Shown here piece after piece: positions 12,355 through 24,080 of a stretch of DNA of 64,000 bases. Origin of the DNA: Glandiceps talaboti (taxonomy: Eukaryota > Hemichordata > Enteropneusta > Spengelidae); the NCBI RefSeq assembly GCF_964340395.1, contig NC_135564.1, forward strand, positions 13,398,391-13,462,390. The letters run 5' to 3'. The position numbers were made by a program, and so were the translations under genes. Numbering within the stretch: position 1 is the first letter of the stretch; each line of letters opens with the position of its first letter. Below the pieces are notes generated by a model. It searched no databases and had not been told where the DNA came from. It saw only the letters and a list, made by a program, of their open reading frames with translations.

Positions 12355-13297
12355 GATAACCCAAATAACAACTTCCTGAGAGAAATATAGAATAGAGAAA
12401 TACTGTTTCGAAACACAATTGGAAATTCCAAAAACTCTTTCATAAATTTTGACCTCTCACTGACATGCTATATTTATTTATAATCCCAACATTGGATGTA
12501 TTCTATTGAGACATAACCCTTTCCCTTTTCCCAGTCTTTTCTTTTTTTGTGTTGTCCACTTTTTCTGAGTGTAAATTCTTTACCGAAAAGTTAATCATGT
12601 TAATAAATACACAAAGATATTAAAAACAACAACATAACCAAAATAACGTCATGTTTACATTACTGACTCCGGTCAAAGGTCAATGGGGAGTTCCCAGAAC
12701 ACATTATTAGACAAAATACAGCCCGATTTTATTCAACGGAAAACAAACTACATCAATGCTAGGTATGATTAAGTTTACGCCGATATTAATTACTGGAATA
12801 CACGTTAAAGATGTCTTGATTTACTCTGATTGGTAAATTTATGCTATGCACTAAGTGACGTGTGTTTTGTGTTTTCAAACACACCTACTACCACACAGTC
12901 AGTGTTTACATTATCATTAGAAGTTTACCAATTTGCCGTAATGTGCAGGGGTCAACCATATTACGGGACTTGGGATCCGATTTAAAGTTACCTCAACAGT
13001 GTGTTAAATATTGATTAAAATAACATGATAAATTACTCTGTATAAACACTGTAGTAAGAGTTTTTAATAACAATTACTGCAATTCGTTAGTCGCGAACGC
13101 CGAACAACTTCGGTTACTTTGCACAGTATTGCAGCATTGGCGACTTGAATCATTAGCAGTAGCTTACCTTTAGAAGTTGGATCATTCAGAAATCGTTTAA
13201 ACTTCTTGACAAGCTCTTCGTTTTTCACTCTTCCTTCATTTTCGATCAGAAAATCCCTGATCGCTGTCTCGCTACACTCCAGTTCCCCTTCCGCCAT
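2627..13297 (-). CDS. Sowah: Sowah (sosondowah ankyrin-repeat family) gene, N-terminal part, three exons, 3' end outside window
   Basis: Join of 13297-13168, 5889-5828 and 2746-2627, giving 104 residues. Seen: residues 1-43 (MAEGELECSETAIRDFLIEN at the start), then the conserved core FKECVNAVATIKTED, then GDKYLVLKKKYREL. Known: this order (an 'AIRDFL..GRVKNEELV..FK.FL' helix pair, 'F(K/R)E.VNAVAT(V/I)', 'KYV.LKKRY') is the N-terminal winged-helix-like SOWAH domain of vertebrate SOWAHA-D. Those proteins carry ankyrin repeats further downstream. All junctions are GT-AG and in phase (phase 1, then phase 0). No ankyrin exons were found in 1-2626, so the rest lies beyond the left edge; the last exon seen ends at a clear donor. 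The start at 13297 was chosen for its strong context (A at -3, G at +4); an in-frame ATG at 13318 is also possible. The gene diverges from Irx. Molecular function is poorly known; its importance here is as an Irx regulatory-block partner. Confidence 0.88.
2747..5827 (-). other. Sowah intron 2
   Basis: 3.1 kb, GT-AG bounded, no coding signal. It contains the 35-bp minisatellite at 4534-4955, an AT-rich degenerate stretch with recurring GTCAATAT words (about 5150-5650), and an RFX X-box-like sequence near 2948-2961 (ACCACGGCAAC). Nothing else is recognised. Confidence 0.8.
4534..4955. repeat. 35-bp minisatellite, 12 units
   Basis: Twelve units of about 34-36 bases built on GGACAGAATGAGTGCCATCT followed by AATAATATATGGTCT. 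The GATGAGT word recurs roughly every 35 bases from 4549 to 4935. Units differ by single bases. Confidence 0.9.
5828..5889 (-). CDS. Sowah: Sowah coding exon 2
   Basis: 62 bases between acceptor TTTACAG| and donor GAGGAT|GTAAGT. With the G carried over from exon 1 it reads GQNRERFKECVNAVATIKTED. The VNAVAT core is the most diagnostic SOWAH-domain string in the window. The exon ends in phase 0. Confidence 0.9.
6940..7300. mobile_element. old interspersed repeat (non-autonomous, class unassigned)
   Basis: Begins in an (AAT)n-like run, then TTATAATGCACTTTTCTCC...GAGCTCAATACGCTCACAAT, and later ACAGCTGGGTTGACAGAGGC and GCCCCAGAAGGACTTTAGCC. It ends in a tRNA-like AACCTGCAACCTGAAGATTA motif. This order matches a repeat very common in marine animal genomes ('TATAGCGCTTT..GCTCAAAGCGCT..CAGCTGGGT..AAGGAC'). 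Family recalled by pattern; no search was run. Confidence 0.5.
7730..8014. mobile_element. possible hAT-like MITE with CAGGG...CCCTG ends
   Basis: A 285-bp unit starts CAGGGCTTGAAATC and ends TTTTGATCCCTG, giving short imperfect terminal inverted repeats of the CAGGG type used by hAT elements. Inside, GGTAGTCTTAGTGGGCTACC and GGTAGTCTGAGTGGGCTACC form an internal direct repeat about 180 bases apart. No clean 8-bp target duplication is visible, so the call is tentative. Confidence 0.4.
9630..9646. repeat. poly(C) run of 17
   Basis: Uninterrupted C homopolymer; its length is prone to sequencing error. Confidence 0.95.
10130..10330 (+). mobile_element. tRNA-derived SINE, degenerate
   Basis: The tRNA-like head GGCAGTGGTGACCGAACG (A box) and GAGTTTGAACTTACC (decayed B box) is followed by a body with TGGGTTTGATTTTAAAA and a tail module CCCAGGTACTCTGGTTTCCT. 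The last matches the 'GGGTACTCCGGTTTCCTCC' end seen in tRNA-SINEs of many marine invertebrates. It is intronic in Sowah, on the opposite strand to the gene. Copy number and family need a library search. Confidence 0.6.
12124..12163. repeat. (AAT)n microsatellite
   Basis: About 13 AAT/ATA units with one AAC interruption, in Sowah intron 1. Confidence 0.9.
12630..12960. promoter_or_regulatory. candidate enhancer block in Sowah intron 1 with a DR1 nuclear-receptor site
   Basis: CGGTCAAAGGTCA at 12670-12682 is a direct repeat of AGGTCA-type half-sites with one-base spacing (DR1; the RXR, HNF4 and COUP-TF class). Just 5' are ACGTCA (CRE half-site) and TGTTTAC (forkhead). A second GTGACGTG lies near 12855. 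The block is unique sequence amid repeats. Motifs are seen; enhancer activity is inferred. Confidence 0.35.
13168..13297 (-). CDS. Sowah: Sowah coding exon 1
   Basis: 130 coding bases, 43 codons plus one base (phase 1). Runs from the ATG in AAAATGGCGG to the donor AAAG|GTAAGC. Encodes the first two helices of the SOWAH domain and ends in ...FLNDPTSK. The reading frame stays open upstream to about 13405, but that part has no family resemblance and is probably 5'UTR. Confidence 0.88.
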
Positions 13298-13333
13298 TTT
13301 GAATATTGTGTTCTTCATAGTGCGCATGCTCAC
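13286..13333 (-). promoter_or_regulatory. Sowah start-proximal promoter motifs: NRF1-like and YY1-like sites
   Basis: TGCGCATGCTCA at 13321-13332 matches the NRF1 consensus YGCGCAYGCGCR at 11 of 12 positions and lies 24 bases upstream of the chosen ATG. The ATG itself sits in CAAAATGGCGGAAGG (minus strand), a near-perfect YY1 site with an ETS-like GGAA behind it. YY1 sites overlapping the start codon and nearby NRF1 sites are typical of broadly expressed TATA-less promoters. No TATA box is seen. Binding and the transcription start are inferred. Confidence 0.5.
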
Positions 13334-13630
13334 AACTACAACACCCAAAACCATTCCCAAAGACCCGTGTCTCACTGCACATCCAAGCTGTATACATACT
13401 GGCATTATTACTGGTATTACATGCTTCTTTTTTTAAATGTCCAGGAAGAGGTATTATTTCCTCTATGAATATTTCAAATGTTTCCTTGTTGATGAAAAAT
13501 TCTTAGAATATGGTCACAGTAACGTTGTGAATTTCTCATCATCATCGACAACATTTCTAAAAAAAAAATAATAAAAATAATTGTGTGTTTCCGATAACAC
13601 TATCCTTAGAAAATAGGGTAGATAAGTCGG

Positions 13631-13700
13631 GATTTGATTTGATTTGATTTGATTTGATTTGATTTAATTTGATTTAATTTGATTTAATTTGATTTTATTT
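13631..13700. repeat. (GATTT)n pentanucleotide array
   Basis: Fourteen GATTT/AATTT units, then a TTTTATTTTTATTTTCGG transition and a hairpin-like CATAGACGGTCTATG (13727-13741). A short tandem tail next to unique sequence could mark the end of an old retroelement, but no element body is recognised. Confidence 0.85.
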
Positions 13701-14275
13701 TTATTTTCGGAAAATATTGCTTCGACCATAGACGGTCTATGCTTCGACCCTAAGACAAGCGAAGTGTCCGCCAGAATACCCCTCCTATGGTAGTTTGATG
13801 AACTGTGTACAGGCATCACCGGCGAAAGAAAACATACGTGCATGAAGGTCAAGAAGACACAGAAATCGTCTTTTTTTTAAAATGTTAAACAAATATTTAG
13901 GGTCAGCAGCTTAAAGTGGGGTCGATAGAGTTATCGGAAAGAACCCATATTTTTTATTTGGCTAAGCCTTCCTGATTTCGAAAAAAAATATTTTAATAGA
14001 AAAGGGGAGGCGTAGATAAAGATTTGATCCTGTAAATATAGTTATTTCACCATAAACAGTATTTCATGTTATCTAAAGCCACAATACATGTAATTTGGGC
14101 GTTGTCCGTATAGCACGTCCATCTCGCTTAATCCAGACGGACATCATAAGAGTTATGTAAAACAATACAGCATTTATTCGTAATCAGATTATTCATCGTT
14201 ATCAAATTCGAAATCGCCGAAACATCTAGTGCTGATAACTAATCAAAGTTGCCTCTTGAACAACGTGACTTATTA

Positions 14276-14635
14276 GGCACCTAAAAAAAATTTGCTTGTT
14301 CCGGTTACCCGACCCCACCTAGTTTTTTTTACTGCCAACCCTAAACTTTTTTTACGTATTCGAGAAAAAAATGAAATAAAATCGCGAAAATTGTGAAGTC
14401 TCGCTAGAAATAATGGATGCGGAAAGTGGTATCAACTTAACAAGACAATATAAAACTGTTCTTCCAATCTGCGATTGCTGTACGTCTGATGGGAAGAAAT
14501 AAATAACACAGAGACCAAACAACGGAAAAAATATGACTACCTGAACTAGCCACTCAAAAAAATAATAACAAAATATACCTACCCCACCTATTCTAAAATT
14601 GAGCGTAATCGGAATCACACAATTTTTTTAGGCAG
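14276..14635. mobile_element. MITE-like element with ~30-bp imperfect terminal inverted repeats
   Basis: The left end CCTAAAAAAAATTTGCTTG, continuing TTCCGGTTACCCGACC, matches the reverse complement of the right end (TAAAAAAATTGTGTGATTCC then GATTACG). About 24 of 30 positions agree when gaps are allowed. The interior (~300 bp) has no transposase frame. Flanking GGCA occurs on both sides but could be part of the TIR. A non-autonomous DNA transposon is the likeliest reading. Confidence 0.55.
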
Positions 14636-15735
14636 TCTTGCTAGTAGCTACAACAGAAACGATATTGTTCACAGTCTTCGTTCATATTGTCGATTTATTA
14701 ACATTATTTTACTCGCTGAAGCATACATATAATTGAATAATAATCAATTCACAGCGAAAAATTGTTGGTAAACAACTTGACGTACTCAGAGCCGTGTCTC
14801 ATGAATGTTTACATACGGGCATCAATCAAGACAGTGTAGTCAACGATGAGTAAACGATTTATGAAAATCAGAAAAAAATTAACTGTAGGCCTAATTTACG
14901 ACGGGAAAATAGAAGCATTACAGTTATACCGGGGCTTCACCATCAAATTGTTGTGGATTTCTTTGGAAACCCTTACAACTACACGATTTGTGCTTATATA
15001 GGTAACTAGAGCGACCACACATACCAAAACTATACCTCTGCGTAATGTGTATCAGTGTTCGCAGTCGAACTACAAAGTGCATCGGCCTAGTTCAAGATAT
15101 CATTTATCATTTTCATAAGAATAGTTTTGATAACAGACAAGTCCCGTTGTCTAGGTTTAGACACAGACAATCCACAACAGTTGGTGGAGGGTCTGTGGTT
15201 TAGATAAATCTTCTCTTATTTACTACCGACGTTTCGGCAACACATGACTTGCCCGCCGGCGCTTCTCTCGGGTCTAAAAAAACAACTAACGAAATCGTTG
15301 ATAACTTAAATGTAAGAAGCTGTGCAATAAAAAGGAACTATACTGACGAGAAGATAATATGCAAATCGAAAAATTAACGGTAGAGCAAGGAGGTTGAATG
15401 CAGACATACACTGTATTGAATAAAATAACCTGTGTTCTTGTAAGTTGTAATGATAACCGGTGAGTAAATGTGAAAAATTCGGGCGAACGCGAAAACCTTG
15501 AGGAACTAGTAACTATAGTAACTAGGAAAATAAAAGATGGTAAAGGATAGCATTTTCCTTTTATAAAGAAAATAGCGACAAATTCAGATAAAGATTTATG
15601 AGATTTTTTTTTTCATAGTCCAGGTGACTGGTGGTGCCAGCCTAACGGTGTGTACTTCAATCACAAAAGCCATCGGATTAAAGGACTTGATAAAAAGTTT
15701 GAATGTAGTGATCGTGAATAGTTCTTGGCTGTATG

Positions 15736-15748
15736 GGTTGTTATTGTT

Positions 15749-15790
<42 letters not shown>
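15736..15790. repeat. (GTT)n microsatellite
   Basis: About 18 GTT units (poly-Asn or poly-Leu frames are artefacts). Confidence 0.95.
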
Positions 15791-18700
15791 CTTGCCATCA
15801 TGGTTCAATGATTGGTCATGGTAGATTAACATAGTCACGTGATTCAGCTAAATGTAAACCTAAACGATGAAGACGAGTTCAATAAACTTAGATGAACGGA
15901 CATTGACGATGAGAAAAGTAGACAAAACAAAAACTAGACATTGTATACAAAATAACAAGTAAGAACGCATTACTAAAACTATTTTAAATGAGCCGAATAA
16001 AGGGTCTGTGTGAAACTGAAAAGTGTACATCTAACCACAACGAGACCATAACAAGCCTAGAATCAAAACTGAAAAATCACAAACAAGCACGAAAATATAA
16101 TAGATAATATTTCGACATAGCAAACGGACATTATTTAAATCGTGGGTGCTGCAAGGAATACATAACTTGTTAACTTGCTGGCATGGCAACTCTCAGTTGG
16201 TCTTGGTGAATGATTCAGGTGTAGTAACATGATGAACATTCTCCATGCCAGTGATAAGAGTAACCGGTAAACTGGATTTTTATGTTATCTTCATAATCAT
16301 AGCGAAACATGAATCGTAAATGCTATACTAATCTTCCCTGTCACAGTGTTGCCACGTAGGCTTGAACACAAAAGCTGAAATATAATACATACATTATTCT
16401 ATATATATGATATACTATCATACATTTATATAGAAAACGGGTACTGTCAAAAAACAGTCATTCATTTTTGGGTTTAAGTTGTCATAAGTTACTCTATGTA
16501 TTGGTTCCATCTAAGTAAAACATTATGAACAAATTCAGTAAGGGACAACCGAATATATTTGGTCTGTTCCATTGGCTTTAGACCACTTCTAGTAGTTCGG
16601 GTTTGGCGTATTGCTACTTCTTTGAAAGAAAAATGACCGTGATTTCATGCAAACTAATCACACGAATACAATAACTGGTTATAAAAAGGTGATATACTGA
16701 GAAGGAAGAAAGGTTAGCGATAAATTACAATATAATATTAGTGCCTTGGGTGAGATGAATCTGAGACTAAAAATGCAATAATGTTTCGGTGGTTCAGGTG
16801 AACACGAGACTGAAATGCCATGGGGATAGGTTCTTCTAATCACAGTTCATGGTTTTCTCAGTCCGATGAATAGTAATGAAATATTAGGAGTTATTTATTG
16901 GTTTGCGTCTCTCTTTGTACGAGTTGAACCAACATGTTGCAGTATTGGTGTGTGTATTGACTGGTGCTACTACCTTGAAAAATATCTGGTCGATTCTAAT
17001 AAATTTTTAATTTATAATGTTTTTTTAATTACGTTTTTTTTTCTTCTGTCGACTCCCCCAACTCTGAAATATGATGATATATACTCAAAAACGCCACAAC
17101 TTAAGTGTATTTTCTTGCTCAGGTATGTTCTCTTAAATTTTAGGTTTATAGTGTCTTTAACAGGAATAAAAATGTCAGAACTAAATGAACGTAAATGGTT
17201 GAAACAAGTAAGACTGTTACTCCGTTTTGAACACCATGGACCCATTACGTGTCCATTCTCGTCTGTCTACAAATTGAGATGCAGCTGTGCAATCATAAAA
17301 AATACAAATATACACAAAATTACATACTCATTGTACTAAACTAATCGTTTTATGTTTTGAACCGTACTATAGACGATACACATGTACGCAATACAACTTC
17401 GCAATTTTAAAGAATTTGCAAATATGACACCACGTTACGGAATCACCTCAACGCGAATTGTGTACCTTTACTTGTTTTAACGAGTAAAAAAAGTTACAAA
17501 GATAATGAAGTCATTTGCAGCTAGGTGTCAAACATGATTCTACGATATGAAATTAGCATTCATATTGTTCCAGTATCTGTCGTGGCATGTCCTACAACAT
17601 CGTTCACATGTTCTCACGTAATCGACAACGTTGTTTTATTTCAGCTACTGTACTTGTAGTTTTCAACGTGTCAGTTTCAAGGAGTTACTTGACGTTCACA
17701 CCTACATTGCTTTTCTTCTACAGGTATGCAAGCTGTTGCAATCAAAATTTGTAAACAACATTAAGATTAGAAAAAAAGGGTACTGACAATTAGGGTGGAG
17801 CGATTGCTTAATTACAATCTATAAGCTTTTGAGTTATTAGATAAGGGGGAAGAAGTCACTCTGATGTTTGCCCACAACTGTACCAGTACAATGTGTTATT
17901 AGGCCTATTTACTATCTTTTAGAAGCTTACAAACGTTGTTTTCCCCTCCCAATCAAATAATCAATATGGTTGTCGATAATGGGTGGAAAAGCTTGCGGAT
18001 GTCAATGACTGGTAGCAGGAAAGCCGTGTAAACGAGTGAAAAGATACATTGTTTTTCATTGACCAGTGAACATGTCACAACATTCAAATAACCACACCAT
18101 TATCAATGAGGAACTGTGAATCGGACAATACTGGGTCAATTAGAACAACAATGGATGACAAGACAGCCATTGACACACTGTACAACCTATCCCCTACACA
18201 TTCCACACGATATTGGGAGGCATGCAATCTGCACTACTAGAGTTCTCTCGCTAATCGTCGTCAAGTACAGGATCGAAGCGGCATTAGATTGCACCCTAAT
18301 ATATATCTTGAGGCGGGTCTTACTACACGACGATAAACCCCCCACTCCGACTTCCCTCACAGAAAGTGAACAAGGAGTTAATGATCAAATTTACGCAGCT
18401 GTGACAAAAAAAAATCTTTGTCACTTCTCCAAATTAACATTGTGTTGGATTTACACATATATATGCATGTAAAACGATTTGTTTATTATTCTGTGTAATT
18501 GACAGGCAGGGAATATACACTGAATAGAGAACAACTTTGAGAGATTTGGAGGCTTTCATCATAGCTTAGAGAATAGTAACCGCAGGGTGGTATTGTTCCC
18601 TCCATTCATACACTATCTCTAAGATAAAGACGGACACACCTGTATAACAACTTAAGTTAAGTACGATATATACTATAGAAAGCAATCACGAATAGGGCTA

Positions 18701-21700
18701 GGATACCCAAATCAGCTTATAAGATGAAATCTGCATGCATAGGACAGATCAGTCGTGTCTTGAGCTTTAACTACATAGTTAGTAACTGGTCGCAACATAT
18801 GTCGCAACTAAATCACTATTTTAATTCAATGATGAGGAAATGTATATACCAGCGATATCAACATGGTTGTGAATGTTATTATTTCGCTACATGTAAAGAT
18901 GTTGTAAGGAGAAGAGTATGTCTGAGTATTTGGATAAAAAACAACTCACAATCATATGGTATCATTGTTAAAATAAATAGTAGACAGTAACCCCAAAACA
19001 ACGGAAAAGTTGTAACCAACTTTAGTCGGTTACAAATGTGTGAGTGTTGTTTCTGAATACGTTGTCTGAGCTTGTAATATTACAATCATGAATATGTCCC
19101 AACTTTCGTCGTGTGATCACCTCAGCTGTTACAATTCTACTTTTTCGAGGGATACAATGCAGGTGTTTGTGCGATGAGTATTTGTAATGAAGAATGCGAA
19201 TGAAAGATTTAGTTTATGCCTGATTCATTGTGGTGGTATGGCTATTTCACATTGTAGTTGCTCACCCATAAACAGATTATAACGATACTCCATGTGCCCG
19301 AAAACACAAAGTATGTGGCCATCTGATGCTTCTGTTATCAGGCATATAGATAAAAAAAATGTCGAGAGTTAGGGATCCCTGGCTATATAACAGAATTTCG
19401 TAATTGTGAATAAAACTTCCCACAGGCGAAGTGGCTGACTATTTTTAATAAGAGGTACGAGTCCATCTAGGAACTTAATCCAGATACTTAGGTAGTGAAT
19501 CATGAAGTTGTCTTTGATTCCGATATTTACTGCTCGATTAGTCATCAGCCGCCGTTTTCCGGGTCAGTCTGCAAGGGATTATCGAGGACTACTCTTCTTC
19601 ATTGCATATACATTTTAGTATAATATGCTTATCTTCCTTGCCGTTATTTCTATAGCAGCCATGCAGGGGCTTATTGTCCTCTGCTCGCCTCCTGTCATGT
19701 GTAAGATGGTTCGTTATATCAAAGCCTCCAATGTCATCAACCACGAGACAATTTGCAGGAGCACTAATTCTGCTTGTGGGCTCACTAAAGCTGAACGTTT
19801 TCTCAACGTTTTAATATGCACGCATATGAAATATTTATTTGTTGGCGATTATAAAAGTGCTTGCAAACTCTGTCATTTGATAATGGGATGAAATGCAGAC
19901 TTAGTGCGTTGATTGAGAGGAATATTATCAAGCAATTGATCACAAGCCCTTCTAACCATCAACTCCCAAATGCTATTTACAAGGATTAGTCTATGGGAGC
20001 TACAAAATTAGCTTCAGATTCGCCTTCCATTGTTCACACATGTTCGGATAAATTTCAGGCGATTTTCAATCTGATTTTACGCCTGTCTATTTCTGACACA
20101 ATGACTACAGCTTCATATTTGTACTACAGTGTTAAATACTAACCACCGCTATGATGCACATCAACTGACTGCACTACCCTGTCACCCTTATCTCTAGTCA
20201 TTTAGTTCAAAACAAATAACTATTTAATCCCTACCCATTCCCTCTCAACTCTAATCTCTGACTTTTGCTCAATATTATCAAGATATATGTCCATTCAAAT
20301 TTCAATTCCTTCGCGGGGATTGACATTTTTTTTGTCTTGTAGGTCAGCCGCCATATTGTGCTAAGTCGAAAGTCAATCTTTTTGGATCTGGATGAAGTAC
20401 ATATATGATGTTTTCTGCAAATATAACTAGTTTTATTGCCGATTTCGTTGTCTTTCTTCGTTGAGAGTCATAGTTTTGGGATTGGAAATGAAAGTGGTTC
20501 ACTATATCGTCGAAATAAATGCTGAAAGGCAAATGGGTTCGTTAATCAAATTTTGTTAGGGTAGTGTTTGATATGTATATTTAGTTCGATATCAGTTTTG
20601 ACGATATCAGAGAGTGCGACCCGTTCTACCGTGGGATTACCGGATCTTACTTTACTCTGTCTGTCTCAGCGCGTCATCCATCTTCAATGCCAAAAAAATT
20701 CATTAAAATTTGTCGTCATTGTTATCAGCCTTACATACATAGTTATAACAATTACAAAGCGGACTAATAGTTTTTCAGAATAACTGAATTTCTAAAAGTG
20801 TACTCTATTGTGAAGGGTGACGACCAACAAGACGTGTGATGTGTATGGGGGATTTCACCGTTACATTCCCACCACACCAATATTTTCAATATAATACATA
20901 TAACACTGCAATCATGTGAATATTACACGATTGGAGACACAAAGGTGCAAATCTGGCAGATTTTGAATAACAATTGGATAATCAGCTGGGTTGCCACTCA
21001 GCTGTACCGAGAATTACTGATCTGATGATGGACTCTGTCCGTCATAATATTGCCAATTTGAATTGAAAGACGACGGCGGAGTCAGGCATAGATACATTGT
21101 TGCCCGGTCGTTAAAAGCTTTAAGCTGTATACTACATGCTCCATTGGAGTCTTTCGTACCTAGTCGCCTGGAATGGGCAGATAACGTACGGCATTCAAAC
21201 CGTGAAGATACCGAACACACTCACACACACCCCGAGTATATCTCTCAAGCGAACGTACCCAGGCGAGCCAACCAAAAAGACAAGAAAAAAACACCGGTGC
21301 TTCTTCAGGCGTTCAAAACACAATAAAGGTGTCACATTTTGGTTCTATACGCCCTATATATATTTTTTTACTGCTCATGGTGATTATTTTCTTTTGCCTT
21401 TGTCAAAAATCTTGTATGCGTATAAAATGTTTTGGGGCTCGGTCTTATTTCGCTTGATTTGACGATTTGTATTTAGGAATCAAGTATGCTATCGGCTGGT
21501 TTACATGTTTTCGCGGTGTAAACTCGATGTAGCAGTTACGGTAAGGTACATACGACATTCCAAGAATCTTTCATTCTGGTAACTTGGTATTTCCTTTATT
21601 AATATTTAGATATACGATAGATACACTTTTTAAAAACCCATGGTAAATGTTGGCTCCAAAATGTGCGTGATGGGTGTCGATATCTCCAGCCCACTTCTCC

Positions 21701-22038
21701 AAGTCTCAGGAACACTAATGCATGCATGCACACGGCATTGACGCGTTAAACTCAGAAAATGTGCATTATTGGTAATGATTAGAAACTGACATGAGCTATC
21801 GACCAGTTCGACCAGTTCACAAAGTAATCTAAAAGACTGGCAATGTATGATAAATTAGCTAGGGGTAGAAATCGTTACTTTTTATTCCACGCCTATATGT
21901 GTTTTAAAGCGTGCTAAATTCACACTCGTTCATCCATCCATTCATTTACTGACAAACACATATATTCACTTCTGATTATATTTCCGAAATGAGTATGATT
22001 TATTTTTAGCTACTTCTGACAAATGACCAGAAATAGCA

Positions 22039-22164
<126 letters not shown>

Positions 22165-23206
22165 GTGCAGACCTTATGTTGAAATAAGGGGGGGGGGTTG
22201 TTAATTATTCTTAACCATGAACATATTGGAAGGGGTAACGGCTTATCAATGATCGCACCTAACAACTTTACTGTTGACATTTAGAAACAATATACTAGTA
22301 TTACAACTACACAAATGCTTCAATGTTATTTTAAGCCTGAACAGCGATAGCTCTTCAAAGTCAACATTTTCTTTTGGTAATAAAGAGATGGATAGATAGT
22401 CCGACTTATTAACAAATGAATGAACAGTTGCAAACACTTAAAAGGGTGAAAATGCAATAAACAACTATAACAACATAAACATTGTGTTTCACAACTACTT
22501 GCGATAACAGAGATAGCGATCGATTAACAAACATTTCGAATAAACTGGATAGGCAAGTACCTGGGTAATCGGGCATTGCAATATTGGGCAATCTTGGCAA
22601 ACGCAGTATACTAGTTCTGTATGAAATTCATATGCTCTATAACTACAAGGCTACTCGCTGTTTGCCAAAGACAGGAAATTAACTATTTTTTAAAAACATG
22701 TCCTTTGTCGTTTTTCAACGATTTTAAAAGTTATATATGTGATTTCATTCTTGCGCGAAGATAGTACATATTCCGAAAGTTATGATTTTATTTGTTACGC
22801 CAAGACATATTCTGAACACGGATAATCATCACCCAAGGACGCAACCATCACCGTGAACTGTCACGTGATATTAACTCTAATAATATCAACATTTTGATAT
22901 AGTCTGTGACGTCATAATAAATATTTATTCAGAGGTTTATGATGCTTATAGAGTGAAAAAAGTTTATAAGATTCCAATCGAAAGATGTTTTCTTGGTTTT
23001 CTCGTCAACTTTAAAGTTACCGACTATTAAGTTGAAATCTAACACCAATGTCCATTTTTATACAAATATATCTACATACTGTGGAAATGTACAACGGCAT
23101 TTTTGATAACACATGAAAGTCAAATTTGACATTTGTCATGAAACAATCATTGCGTCTACGTTCTTCGCCTACCATGAAATTGTCCCAGATTTAGAAGGGT
23201 ATCCCC

Positions 23207-23339
<133 letters not shown>

Positions 23340-23579
23340 ATCAATCAGTCATCCATCGTCCATTAGATTTTGCCTATCTATGTAAATCTATATATGTGTC
23401 TGACAGTCAAGTTCTACTTTTACGAAAATCTGAAAAAAGCTTTTCCGAATTAATCACCCAAAAATATTTCCCCCCTGTAATAAAGTACAGTATTGCCTCC
23501 CTTCAACTTTTCTATATAGTTTTGATAGACATCTATTACAGTGTCGCTATTGAGGCGAGGCTGGACATTTGCACCAAAT

Positions 23580-24080
23580 GGTAGGAAACAAGGCTAAGTG
23601 AAGGATCAGTCTGTCAAAGCCCTATGAAAAGCGGCAGCAATTCAAAAGTTGGGCTGATTAGGGTCATCTTGTAGGCAAATCACAGCCATCTAATGGCTAA
23701 TTACAAGTTGCATTTAGCGTAAAAGCTTGGCGGAGGAAACAAATGACTCCAAAGTTGACAGCAGACACTGGGATGTGTGTGGCAATGAGCACCTCACACC
23801 TGCATATGGTCGTAAAGCAAAGAGAAGAAAAGAAAAACAATGTGTTGCCAATGAGTGTAAATCATTATTTACAACAATACCAACTTCAGTGAAACAAACA
23901 CAAAGCTAATTGTAATATGGCGTCTTGTGACCAACGTGGCAGGTAATGGGATTCCATTGACAAAATGCCTTGAAATAAAGCCATCTTTCCCGACTTCACT
24001 TATCTCTCGTCTAAATGCGGTAAAAACGTTTACAACAAAATGACAGAAAATGGAATCGGGATTATCGCAGTAAACTACGA
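23580..24080. promoter_or_regulatory. candidate intergenic enhancer (homeodomain-site cluster)
   Basis: A 500-bp island of balanced, non-repetitive composition. It contains the perfect 15-bp inverted repeat AGCCATCTAATGGCT (23684-23698) overlapping TAATTA (23698-23703), a bicoid-class GGCTGATTAGGG (23651-23662), CTAATTGTAAT near 23907 and ACAATG Sox-type cores. It sits about 8.6 kb upstream of Irx. Motif density is seen; regulatory function is inferred. Confidence 0.4.

Larger units (their letters stand above)
5890..13167 (-). other. Sowah intron 1
   Basis: 7.3 kb and non-coding. It holds an old interspersed repeat (6940-7300), a possible MITE (7730-8014), a SINE (10130-10330), degenerate internally repeated DNA (10560-12050) and a motif-rich block close to exon 1 (12630-12960). 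In other bilaterians Sowah introns host Irx enhancers, so this is the prime place to look for them. The remaining stretches, including 8015-9629 and 9647-10129, show nothing I can name. Confidence 0.75.

Noticed and set aside
16866-17339. 157-codon plus-strand open frame
   Set aside because: Longest frame outside Irx that is not repeat-driven, but its composition is that of AT-rich chance translation, with no domain, no neighbouring exon-like frames and no family resemblance.
18116-18472. 118-codon plus-strand open frame
   Set aside because: No motif or family resemblance; isolated.
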